Source: Pseudomonadota bacterium
GTDB lineage: Bacteria; Desulfobacterota; Desulfobacteria; Desulfobacterales; JAHIVH01
Direction: 5' to 3'
DNA: 64,000 nt
Assembly (NCBI GenBank): GCA_018816735.1
Contig: JAHIVH010000116.1
Span: 50,791-114,790, forward strand
Shown: in pieces, positions 36,079 to 44,388 of the stretch
Layout of the letters: the number at the start of each line of letters is the position of its first letter
Position numbering within the stretch: position 1 is the first letter of the stretch
The notes under the pieces: model-generated
Seen by the model: the letters and a program-made list of their open reading frames with translations, nothing else
What the model was told of the DNA's origin: nothing
Database searches by the model: none
Made by a program: the position numbers and the translations under genes

Positions 36079-36726
36079 ATGATTAGTCAGACAATATCAC
36101 AAAATGGATCATTATTCCCAGCCTATAATCCTTCTGTAAATCGAAGATATGATATATCGGAGAATCAGAACGGTCCTCGTGTGGTTGAAAAAAAATCAAC
36201 TCCCGATAATCAGGAAGAAACTAAACCTGAATCTCCAAAGACTACGGATAACAAGCAGCTTAGCCAGCAAGAAAAAAAACTGATTAATGCGCTTCGAAAA
36301 AGAGATGATGAAGTCAAGGCACATGAAATGTCACATGTGACTGCAGGCGGTCAATACATCAGTGGTCAGATTAACTATAAATATCAGACCGGACCGGATG
36401 GCATACGATATGCGGTGGGTGGAGATGTCAGTATTGATATATCCCAAATCCCCGGAGATCCTGAAGCAACAGCGAGCAAAATGCAGACCGTCCGGCGGGC
36501 TGCGCTTGCGCCAGCATCCCCTTCTCAAACAGACCGTATGGTCGCTTCCAAGACCATTCAGATTGAAGCAGAGGCAAGAATGCAATCAATGCTGAATAGG
36601 GTACGGGAAAACACTGAGGAAGATGGAAGTGCTCCCAAAACAGATGAAAAATCCGGGACGAAACAATATGAGGAACAAAATAGTGAACCTGCTGGTAAAG
36701 GCCAGATCATTAATATTGCCGCTTGA
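36079..36726 (+). CDS. Putative metalloprotease, CJM1_0395/SprA-related family
   Basis: A 215-residue protein. After a charged, low-complexity N-terminal third comes KKLINALRKRDDEVKAHEMS, containing the HExxH zinc motif at His82-Glu83-His86 (HEMSH), then TAGGQYISGQINYKYQTGPD, GGDVSIDIS and a helical region with RRAALAPASPSQTDRMVA. This arrangement is characteristic of the family. Function is unknown; zinc-dependent proteolysis is predicted only from the motif. It has no obvious signal peptide, though family members may be exported by other routes. It is tail to tail with the dynamin-like gene, 26 bases apart. Confidence 0.85.
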   Translation: MISQTISQNGSLFPAYNPSVNRRYDISENQNGPRVVEKKSTPDNQEETKPESPKTTDNKQLSQQEKKLINALRKRDDEVKAHEMSHVTAGGQYISGQINYKYQTGPDGIRYAVGGDVSIDISQIPGDPEATASKMQTVRRAALAPASPSQTDRMVASKTIQIEAEARMQSMLNRVRENTEEDGSAPKTDEKSGTKQYEEQNSEPAGKGQIINIAA

Positions 36727-36752
36727 TTTCTTTCCAATATTAAAATCTGATC

Positions 36753-38996
36753 CTAATTCAACCCAACATCTATTTTATGCCTGATATCAGTGATCTGTTG
36801 ATGGATGGTTTTTGTTTTCTGCACAATTTCCATAAAATTGTCCGAAACGCTTTCCTTGCCGAGACTTCTTTTTTCTATTCGATGAGATATCGTTTCCAAA
36901 TCTCCTGAAAAATGATTGAATCGCTCATTCAAGACGCCGTTTACTTCTATTGAGAGCGCATCTGCCAGAGCAAAAATATATTTAAATTTCAGGTTTTCTC
37001 TATAGTTTAAAAAATAAAATCTGATCGATTTTTCAGTCTCCAGTTTTATTCTCATAATACCGCCGACAAGTGCATGTGCCCCCTCTTTCTCACTGGTTGT
37101 CTTGCTTCGCCTGAAAACATTTCTGATGTAATCAAAAACAGAATAAAACCCATATCTTAAAAATGCCTCTGTTTTGATGAAAGAGCTGTAATGCGTGATG
37201 GTTCCGGATGCCGGCAATGCTAATCCTGAACTTTTTTTCACAGTCTCAATAGCGGGCAGGGGGAGTTCCTGAAGCAGATCCACGTCAAAAATAAGGCCGG
37301 CATTATCCATGGCATTCTGATAGTCTTTAACCGCATCTCTGATTACACTCTCAAAAGGTTTTGAAACGGAATGAAGGGTTTCTTCAATTGTGGCATCAAC
37401 TGATTTTGAAAACCGGATAATTTTCGGATTGACCGTTTCTGTCATGTAAGAGTCTAAGTTCTGCTTGAATTCCCTGAAAATCATATAGAGTGTGTTGGAA
37501 AATCCCACATCCTTGAAATGTTCTTTATAGATATTGAAATCGACCGTGTAGTTATGAATAAAATCGATCACACCCGGTATAACATCACCATATTTTTCAT
37601 CGAAAAATGCATCTATTTCACGTTTAAGTCCTTTTTTTAATTTATTTATTTCACCCTCAAGCGTGCTGATAATAATTTTTTGAATCTGGTTCATTTTTTT
37701 CTGGTGCGTTTTTCCATTTTCATGAATTAATTTCACATTGAGCGTATCATTTTTTATTATCTCCAGATTCAAATTAGCCCAATGGGCAAGGCTTCCAGCG
37801 ACGATATTCATTTTTTCAATATTATTTTTTAAAAGAAGTGCATATCGTTTCTGAGACAGTTTATTTGTGAAAGAATCAAAAAATGCATTGAACTGACTGT
37901 CATTAAAATCCTTGAAAGCTGTTTCGTTCAGCCACATGTCATATTTCTGGCGATCTTTGGTTTCAGCGATCTCCGGTGTAATCTGGAAAAGGCTGAACAG
38001 GCCGGAAAAGGAATAGATTTCAGCGGACGGTTTGATCAATGAAACATCATCTCTTATTTTTTCAATAACACGTTTCAAATCTGATAATGTTCCATGTTCG
38101 TTAAAATCGAAATTGACCACAAAAAAAATATTATCGATCACCCCCATTTCCTTTATCATGGAAAGGAACCGGATGTCTTCTCTTCGCAATCCTGTCCGGC
38201 TGCTGATGACGTACAGCACAAGGTTTGTTTTTAACAGATAGTCCTGAACCTGCGCCAGATGAAAGGGGTTCGGCGAATCACTTCCCTGACAGTCTGCAAG
38301 CTCTATCCCTGAATCCAGTTTGCCGGTATTCATTTCCAGTTCCATATCTTTTACAAAAGAAGCAAGAATTTCGTTACCTGCAAACTGGCCATGATCCTGA
38401 AAATGATCAGAATCATATTCGATATAATCACTTTTGCCGCCGGTGATTCGAATAATATCATCGTACCCTTTGAGATAGGATGTTAAAAAAACGCTGTGTT
38501 CATTTCTGGCATCGGAAGATATATGGAGTTTTTCATCCATGGAGGATATCGCCTCATTAAGTCTTTGTCGGTCAGAATCGTTTCGGATATCGAATTTTCC
38601 ACTATCTGGCCTGAAAGAAAGCGAAGGGAATACGATGATGGCTTGATTGATATCACGATTGATTTCATCCCAGGACTTGAGGCAAATTTTCGCTTTTAAA
38701 TCTTGGCCATTATGGATTCTGGTCACTACTGAAGTAACAACACCAGCCCCCCGTCTCAGATAGTCGCCACCGATCAGCCTGTTGGCAACCGTACTCTTCC
38801 CAGATTTGATGGCACCGACGACTGCTACCCGGAGCATGTCCTCAGTTATTTGTTTGTCAATGATGGATAAGGTTTCTTCCCATCTTGCAACCGATGAATT
38901 GTTTATCTCCGAAATTTTTTTTAATTTCGAAAGGATCTGTTTTATTTCATCGTTGAGGCAAACGACCTGTTCTTTTATTTCAGTAAAATTATTCAT
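36753..38996 (-). CDS. Dynamin-family large GTPase
   Basis: A 747-residue dynamin-like protein. The P-loop is GAIKSGKST at residues 61-69 (with the typical Ala-Ile-Lys start), the switch I threonines are in GAGVVTSVVTRI, the G3 motif is DCQGSD, where the usual DxPG is replaced, and G4 appears as VVNFDF. The remaining part is long and helical, with predicted coiled-coil stretches and a hydrophobic section near residues 595-625 that may act as the membrane paddle. Bacterial dynamins remodel or protect membranes. I start it at the ATG at 38996; a TTG two codons earlier is unlikely. No partner dynamin gene is adjacent, unlike many paired systems. Confidence 0.85.
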   Translation of the reverse strand: MNNFTEIKEQVVCLNDEIKQILSKLKKISEINNSSVARWEETLSIIDKQITEDMLRVAVVGAIKSGKSTVANRLIGGDYLRRGAGVVTSVVTRIHNGQDLKAKICLKSWDEINRDINQAIIVFPSLSFRPDSGKFDIRNDSDRQRLNEAISSMDEKLHISSDARNEHSVFLTSYLKGYDDIIRITGGKSDYIEYDSDHFQDHGQFAGNEILASFVKDMELEMNTGKLDSGIELADCQGSDSPNPFHLAQVQDYLLKTNLVLYVISSRTGLRREDIRFLSMIKEMGVIDNIFFVVNFDFNEHGTLSDLKRVIEKIRDDVSLIKPSAEIYSFSGLFSLFQITPEIAETKDRQKYDMWLNETAFKDFNDSQFNAFFDSFTNKLSQKRYALLLKNNIEKMNIVAGSLAHWANLNLEIIKNDTLNVKLIHENGKTHQKKMNQIQKIIISTLEGEINKLKKGLKREIDAFFDEKYGDVIPGVIDFIHNYTVDFNIYKEHFKDVGFSNTLYMIFREFKQNLDSYMTETVNPKIIRFSKSVDATIEETLHSVSKPFESVIRDAVKDYQNAMDNAGLIFDVDLLQELPLPAIETVKKSSGLALPASGTITHYSSFIKTEAFLRYGFYSVFDYIRNVFRRSKTTSEKEGAHALVGGIMRIKLETEKSIRFYFLNYRENLKFKYIFALADALSIEVNGVLNERFNHFSGDLETISHRIEKRSLGKESVSDNFMEIVQKTKTIHQQITDIRHKIDVGLN

Positions 38997-39291
38997 AATC
39001 AAAAATTCATTTTAATATAAAAAATAAGCAAGATGCTGATCATGCAACATCTCAATCCAGTTTTAATCCTAAATTTAAAACGTTCTTAATTACAGGATAT
39101 GCTGCTAAAGTCAAAAAAATTATGGCCAGCCAATATTAATTTCAGTTTCTGTATCTGACAGATGTTTCTGCTTAAAACATGATGAAACGTAACCTGTTTT
39201 TCCCAGAGTACTATAATAAAACTTGTTAATTTCAAGGTATTATGATATTAAAATCAAAAAGAAATAGAAAATGAGAGGGGTAATTGAATAA

Positions 39292-39465
39292 ATGTCAGAT
39301 AAACACCCGGAATGTCCGCTCTATAATCCGTTAAATTGCAAAGAATACTATAATCCTAAAATCTGCGCGTTTGTAAAAAAAGATAAAGTATGCCTTAAGA
39401 AGAAGAAACCCAAAGCAAAAATCAAAAAAAAAGAGCCACTCACAAAAGCAACTGCAAGTCAATAA
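39292..39465 (+). CDS. 57-residue Cys-containing basic protein
   Basis: A short frame starting ATG at 39292 and ending TAA at 39465. The N-terminal half has four cysteines spaced like a small metal-binding knuckle (ECPLYNPLNCKEYYNP, then ICAF and VCLKKKKP); the C-terminal half is lysine-rich. AGAGGGG lies 11 bases before the start. The combination of Cys-rich head and Lys-rich tail suggests zinc and nucleic-acid binding, but this is conjecture. It is alone between convergent or divergent neighbours. I believe it is a real gene because of the ribosome site and the strongly non-random composition. Confidence 0.6.
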   Translation: MSDKHPECPLYNPLNCKEYYNPKICAFVKKDKVCLKKKKPKAKIKKKEPLTKATASQ

Positions 39466-39523
39466 TGAGTTAACGGACTTCTGCCCCCTGTCCTATTTTG
39501 TTAAACCCTCCATTTTATTCATC

Positions 39524-40096
39524 CTACGCATGGCCGGCGCCATCCATAATAAACGCAGGGTCGATTCCAAGCGTTCGTATTGAAGCCTCCCATTTTTCGT
39601 CAGTTGGGATGTTGAAAATCAGCTGGTCGTCCAAAGGACAGGTGATCCATGAGTTTCGTTTCATTTCCACTTCAAGCTGACCCGGAGCCCATCCCGCACA
39701 CCCTGTTGCAATCAGATAATTTTCAGGGCCACTGCCATCGGCAACAGCTTGAAGGATATCGATTGTGCTGCTCATGGCGATGGTGTCCGAAACCATGAAG
39801 CAGTTGAGCCAGTGAAATGGCTGGCCGTGAAGCACGAACACATTGAATTTCTGCACCGGTCCACCGATATGGATCAATCTATCACAAGGTTCTTTTTTAC
39901 ATTCGATATCAAGACTTTTAAAAAAATCTTTTTCCGTAATATCAGTATAAGTCTGGTTGATAACGATTCCAAAAGCACCCTCTTCCTTGTGCTCGCAGAG
40001 ACATGTAACTGACCTTGAAAAAAAAGGATCAGCCAGGTTTGGCATGGCAACCAGAAGCTGCCCTTTGTAATAACGATTTTCCATAGCTTTATTCAC
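39524..40096 (-). CDS. YqgE/AlgH family protein
   Basis: A 190-residue cytoplasmic protein of the UPF0301/AlgH family. YYKGQLLVAMPNLADPFFSR and the following VTCLCEHKEEGAFGIVINQ are family signatures, as are GGPVQKFNVFVLH and YLIATGCAGWAPGQLEVEM. The family's function is unresolved; AlgH was named for an alginate-regulation effect in Pseudomonas. Its ATG overlaps the stop of manC by four bases (ATGA), so it is translationally coupled to a GDP-mannose enzyme, which is interesting given that name. Length is normal. Confidence 0.92.
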   Translation of the reverse strand: MNKAMENRYYKGQLLVAMPNLADPFFSRSVTCLCEHKEEGAFGIVINQTYTDITEKDFFKSLDIECKKEPCDRLIHIGGPVQKFNVFVLHGQPFHWLNCFMVSDTIAMSSTIDILQAVADGSGPENYLIATGCAGWAPGQLEVEMKRNSWITCPLDDQLIFNIPTDEKWEASIRTLGIDPAFIMDGAGHA

Positions 40097-41520
40097 CGCC
40101 CGTATTTGTCTTCAAATCTGACGATATCATCTTCTCCAAGATAGCTGCCTGTTCTGATTTCAATGAGTTCAAGAGGAATCTGTCCCGGGTTTTCAAGTCT
40201 GTGAATGACACCCAAAGGGATATAGGTTGATTGATCTTCTTTTAACAGAAACGACTCATCCTCTTTTGACACAAGAGCAGTACCACTGACAACGACCCAG
40301 TGTTCCGCCCTATGAAAATGTTTCTGAAGCGAAATTTTTTCTCCTGGTTTTACCGTGACCCTTTTTACCAGAAATTTATCCGAAATGTCCATATTCTCAT
40401 ACGATCCCCAGGGGCGATACACTTTTTTGTGAGATTTGGTTTCTTCCCTTTCCTTTAGCTTAAGCTGGTTTACAAGATGCTTTACATCCTGCACTCTTTC
40501 TTTTGGAGAAATAAGGACCGCATCGGATGTTTCAACAACAATGAGATTTTCCAGTCCAACTGCGGCAATCAGTTTGTCATTTGCGTGCAGATAGGAGGTC
40601 TTCACATCATGGATGATTACATCCCCCCGGATCACATTATTTGAGGAATCTTTTTTCCCAACCTGCCACAGGGCATCCCATGAACCAATATCATTCCATC
40701 CTGCATCAAGAGGTACCATTATACCTCTATCCGTTTTTTCCATGATCGCATAATCAATGGAATCACTGGGGCAACTTTCGAAAATATCTTTATTTAATCT
40801 GAAAAAATCAAGATCATTTTCACCATTTTGAATTGCATCCTCACAATGGGTCACAATATCGGGTACAAATGCTTTTAACTCTTCAAGTACTTTGGATGCT
40901 TTGAACATAAACATGCCGCTATTCCAGCAATAATCCCCTGATTGGAGATATTTCCTGGCGGTATTTAAATCTGGCTTTTCCACAAATTTTTTAATTTCAA
41001 ACGCTTCATTATCATTGCCACCCGGTTTCTTAATCCCTTTTCCTTTTTTAATATACCCGTACCCTGTTTCAGGTTGAACAGGCACAATGCCAAAAGTGAT
41101 CAAATAATCCTTTAGTGCATAATATTCTCCTGTCTGAATGGCATCATGGAAGACACTGGTATTTTCTATGATATGGTCTGCAGGTAACACAAAGAGGATG
41201 GGATCAGTGTCGTATAAATAAAGCGATTTTAGCACGGCAACCGCCAGTGCCGGGGCTGTATTCCTGCCAACAGGCTCAAGGATAATTTCATCAGGGCGAA
41301 TTTCAATCTGACGGAATTGTTCGGCAACCATGAAGCGATGTTCGTTATTACAGATGACAATCGGAGGCCCCATACCTTCATAATGACGGAGACGCAAATA
41401 GGTATTCTGAATCATGGTTTTGTCATCAACAAGCCTCAAGAGCTGCTTGGGATACAATTCCCGTGAAAGTGGCCACAGACGGGTACCTGAGCCTCCTGCC
41501 AATATAACCGGAATGATCAT
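40093..41520 (-). CDS. manC: Mannose-1-phosphate guanylyltransferase/mannose-6-phosphate isomerase
   Basis: Bifunctional enzyme of 475 residues that makes GDP-mannose for polysaccharides. The N-terminal nucleotidyltransferase has LAGGSGTRLWPLSRELYPKQ and FVEKPDLNTA; the C-terminal cupin, about residues 350-475, has the isomerase motif FHRAEHWVVVSGTA and RVTVKPGEKISLQKHFHRAE in part. It is the AlgA/ManC type II fusion at usual length. It leads a two-gene unit with yqgE. No other polysaccharide gene is adjacent. Confidence 0.94.
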   Translation of the reverse strand: MIIPVILAGGSGTRLWPLSRELYPKQLLRLVDDKTMIQNTYLRLRHYEGMGPPIVICNNEHRFMVAEQFRQIEIRPDEIILEPVGRNTAPALAVAVLKSLYLYDTDPILFVLPADHIIENTSVFHDAIQTGEYYALKDYLITFGIVPVQPETGYGYIKKGKGIKKPGGNDNEAFEIKKFVEKPDLNTARKYLQSGDYCWNSGMFMFKASKVLEELKAFVPDIVTHCEDAIQNGENDLDFFRLNKDIFESCPSDSIDYAIMEKTDRGIMVPLDAGWNDIGSWDALWQVGKKDSSNNVIRGDVIIHDVKTSYLHANDKLIAAVGLENLIVVETSDAVLISPKERVQDVKHLVNQLKLKEREETKSHKKVYRPWGSYENMDISDKFLVKRVTVKPGEKISLQKHFHRAEHWVVVSGTALVSKEDESFLLKEDQSTYIPLGVIHRLENPGQIPLELIEIRTGSYLGEDDIVRFEDKYGR

Positions 41521-41801
41521 ATATTACCTCTGCCATTATCCGATGAACGGTTCGAATACCAATTGATAAGTTTGTTTTGTTAAAACAGTACTGCCTGTAT
41601 ATACCACCAGGGAAAAATTGACAAGGATTACATCCGTCCAGACAGATTTGGGCTGCGATGATAATCAGACTACCCGATTTAAGACGCAAGGTTATATTTT
41701 GGTTGCGAAATTTCAACTGACATGATTTAAACCTCTTGAAACCATATATCAGGCTTTAAGGAACGAACCCGTTTACAACAAACCATCCAGACGACAATAT
41801 T

Positions 41802-43034
41802 ATGCCAGTATTTGAATATACCGCGTTAAATGAAAAGGGCAAAACAACCACAGGGATTATCGATTCAGATAGTATCAGACTTGCTCGGGAAAAACTGAGG
41901 TCGTCAAACATCTATCCGGTTTCCATCAAGGAAACCCAGCCAGATGATGATAAAAAGAAATCCAAGATGTATTTTTTAGAAAACATCAATCTGATTTCAC
42001 GTATCAAACCATCTGATGTTTCCATGATGACCCGCCAGCTCGCCACACTGGTTGACGCCGGGTTTCCCCTTGTATCTGCCTTTCAGGCACTTATCCCCCA
42101 GATTCAGTCTCCGGTTTTGAAAAAAATTCTTTCTCAAATCAAGGACGCCATTTTAGAAGGAAGCAGTTTTGCAAACGCTCTGGCCATGTATCCTGGCACG
42201 TTTTCCTCTATTTATGTAAATATGGTCAGGGCGGGTGAAGCATCAGGAACGCTTGAGATCGTTTTAAACCGCCTGGCAGACATTACGGAAAAACAGCTTG
42301 CCCTCACCAACCGGCTAAAGACAGCCATGGCCTATCCAATGATCATGACCATTTTAGGGAGCCTCATGCTTTTTGTGCTGCTGACCTATATTGTCCCTAA
42401 AATAACGGCCATTTTTTCTGATATGAATCAGGCTTTGCCGACACCCACGATTATTCTTATCACAATCAGTGACTTTTTAAAATCCTACTGGTGGACACTT
42501 GTCCTTTTGTTTGGCACCCTTTATACGGGAGGTGCATATTTCAAACGAACCACCCGGGGGCGATATTTTTACGACAGAATTGTTTTTACATTACCGATTT
42601 TGGGTGCATTGATTAAAAAGCTGGCCATCGCGCGCTTTGCAAGGACTCTGGGGTCGCTTCTAGAAAATGGCGTCCCCATGCTGACCGCTCTTGATGTGGT
42701 CAAAAATATTGTTGGCAATGTCATTATCAAGGATGCCATAGAACATGCCGCCATAGAAGTGGAAAGAGGACAAAGCTTAGGGGTTTCCCTTGCAGCCTCT
42801 GAGATTTTTCCCCACATTTCTGTCCAGATGATTCAGGTAGGAGAACAAAGTGGTGAACTTGAAGCCATGCTCGATAAAATAGCATCCGTATTTGAAAGCG
42901 AAGTTGAGTTGAGTATCAGCAGTATCACATCTTTATTGGATCCACTCATTATCGTTGTGATGGCGATTGTGGTAGGATTTATTACACTCTCCATTTGCCT
43001 GCCAATTATGGAAATGAATCAGCTGGTGAAGTGA
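41802..43034 (+). CDS. gspF: Type II secretion system inner-membrane platform protein GspF
   Basis: A 410-residue polytopic protein that forms the platform on which pseudopilins assemble and which GspE drives. The start MPVFEYTALNEKGKTTTG, two cytoplasmic T2SSF repeats (about 70-190 and 270-400) and three transmembrane helices are visible; MMTRQLATLVDAGFPLVSAF and RFARTLGSLLENGVPMLTAL begin each repeat. It is the only gsp gene on the plus strand, convergent with the TPR gene at the end of the main gsp operon, so it needs its own promoter. Confidence 0.94.
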   Translation: MPVFEYTALNEKGKTTTGIIDSDSIRLAREKLRSSNIYPVSIKETQPDDDKKKSKMYFLENINLISRIKPSDVSMMTRQLATLVDAGFPLVSAFQALIPQIQSPVLKKILSQIKDAILEGSSFANALAMYPGTFSSIYVNMVRAGEASGTLEIVLNRLADITEKQLALTNRLKTAMAYPMIMTILGSLMLFVLLTYIVPKITAIFSDMNQALPTPTIILITISDFLKSYWWTLVLLFGTLYTGGAYFKRTTRGRYFYDRIVFTLPILGALIKKLAIARFARTLGSLLENGVPMLTALDVVKNIVGNVIIKDAIEHAAIEVERGQSLGVSLAASEIFPHISVQMIQVGEQSGELEAMLDKIASVFESEVELSISSITSLLDPLIIVVMAIVVGFITLSICLPIMEMNQLVK

Positions 43035-43058
43035 CATAAACGTTTTTCAGGAAAAAAA

Positions 43059-43979
43059 TTAAAACAGGATGTCCATACCCATAGTTATCCCGCACTGATC
43101 CGCTTCTGGGCCTATTTTGATTTTTTTGTTTTGTATCAGTTTTTCGATGAATGTCTTCTTTGCCCGGCGGTTGTATTTTTGGGCACTTGTTACCGACCCG
43201 TAAATATTCCCGCCATAAAATCCGGCAGCCGTGAAACTGATCAACGTTCCCAAAGCATATTGATCATGATCAAACGATTCAAAAGCAGCATAAATAAGAC
43301 ACGTATTGAATAAAAATGAAATCAGGGCATCATTTGCTCTTTCGCAATACAGGTACCCTGCCCCTGGGAGAATGGCCAAGGTGCCTGCAAGTCCCGGACG
43401 TTTAAATTTTATATCGTTATATTTCCCAAATTCATTCGTCAGGTCTTTGGCATGGAATAAAGACTGATTTTCCTCGCTGATTTTTAGGAAGAAAACTTCC
43501 GCTTCTTTAAAATGGCCATTTTCAAGATACAGCCATCCGTTCTCATAAAATGCCAAATCGCGTTTTTGAGATATGGTCGTATGGGTTATCAATTGATCCA
43601 TGACTTCCGTGGCACGGTCAAAGTCTCCAAGGACATTATAACACCTGGCAAGCATCAAACCCGCGTCAAACGAACATGACATGTCTGTTGAATCAAATAT
43701 TTTCTTAAAGTGTCCCGATGCATCCTTGTATTTTTTTACCCTAAAACAGCAGATACCAGCCTTGTATTTTGCTTGGGCCTTCCTGGGATCATCCGGAAAA
43801 AAAAATAAAAATCGGTTGTATTCAAGAATGGCTTCGGGAAATTGGCTGCTTCTGAAATACGTGTCTGCAAATTCGAGTTGTCTATCTGCATCGATTGGAA
43901 AGGCGTATGCCGGTGTCTCGGTATATAAAACAGTAATAAAAATGATCAGAAAAATGACGATATGGGAAAATGGTTTCAT
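43059..43979 (-). CDS. TPR membrane protein, unknown function
   Basis: About 306 residues. A signal peptide is clear (MKPFSHIVIFLIIFITVLYT, cleavage after AYA), then TPR-like repeats of about 35 residues (FADTYFRSSQFPEAILEYNR, YKAGICCFRVKKYKDASGHF, ARCYNVLGDFDRATEVMDQL, YENGWLYLENGHFKEAEVFF), then two or three hydrophobic segments (LAGTLAILPGAGYLYCERAN, ISFLFNTCLIYAAFES, LGTLISFTAAGFYGG). I choose the ATG at 43979 over a TTG six codons earlier because AGCAGG precedes it. Similar TPR proteins occur beside yidD genes in related bacteria, as here. A place in the secretion apparatus is possible but unproven. Confidence 0.75.
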   Translation of the reverse strand: MKPFSHIVIFLIIFITVLYTETPAYAFPIDADRQLEFADTYFRSSQFPEAILEYNRFLFFFPDDPRKAQAKYKAGICCFRVKKYKDASGHFKKIFDSTDMSCSFDAGLMLARCYNVLGDFDRATEVMDQLITHTTISQKRDLAFYENGWLYLENGHFKEAEVFFLKISEENQSLFHAKDLTNEFGKYNDIKFKRPGLAGTLAILPGAGYLYCERANDALISFLFNTCLIYAAFESFDHDQYALGTLISFTAAGFYGGNIYGSVTSAQKYNRRAKKTFIEKLIQNKKIKIGPEADQCGITMGMDILF

Positions 43980-44010
43980 GGCATACCTGCTTGGCAAGCC
44001 TTATTCAGAC

Positions 44011-44385
44011 TCATTCTGACAGCTCATTCTGAGCCACCGGATCATGACAATACTTTTTTCCATCAATAATAACTTCAGACGACAGATGAAGTTCATCCCT
44101 GCCACATCTGAGTAACCGGTCACATGTCATGATCCATCCCCTGATAAAACCATGTTTTCTGATGGCCTCAAAGCCATAGTGCGAACAGGTTGGGCGCATG
44201 GGGCACCGGGTACCGTCGACTCTGGAAACAATACCGTGAAGAAGCCGTAACGGCAGCAATGCTGCATTTTCGTTGTCATTTGATACATCTGTGGATTCCT
44301 TTGCCATGCAACATGTGCAACATAGCAGATATAATAAAATAAGCAGGACTGCCCTGTGGGATTTAAAATGTAACCGCATCTGCAT
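44011..44385 (-). CDS. YidD-like protein with N-terminal signal segment
   Basis: A 124-residue protein whose core CPMRPTCSHYGFEAIRKHGF followed by RLLRCGRDE matches the YidD family (CRFxPTCSxYxxxAIxxHG). Unlike classic YidD, which has only a short amphipathic start, it carries a hydrophobic leader (about residues 12-28, with three cysteines at its end) that looks like a signal peptide or lipoprotein-like anchor. YidD is thought to aid membrane-protein insertion with YidC and is normally encoded with rpmH-rnpA-yidC. Here it lies three bases after the gspE stop, inside the secretion operon and before a TPR membrane gene. Confidence 0.82.
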   Translation of the reverse strand: MQMRLHFKSHRAVLLILLYLLCCTCCMAKESTDVSNDNENAALLPLRLLHGIVSRVDGTRCPMRPTCSHYGFEAIRKHGFIRGWIMTCDRLLRCGRDELHLSSEVIIDGKKYCHDPVAQNELSE

Positions 44386-44388
44386 GCT

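Noticed and set aside
36079..38996. Idea that the HExxH protein and dynamin form a two-gene defence system
   Set aside because: They are convergent, not co-transcribed, and neither has known defence domains; recorded only as an adjacency.
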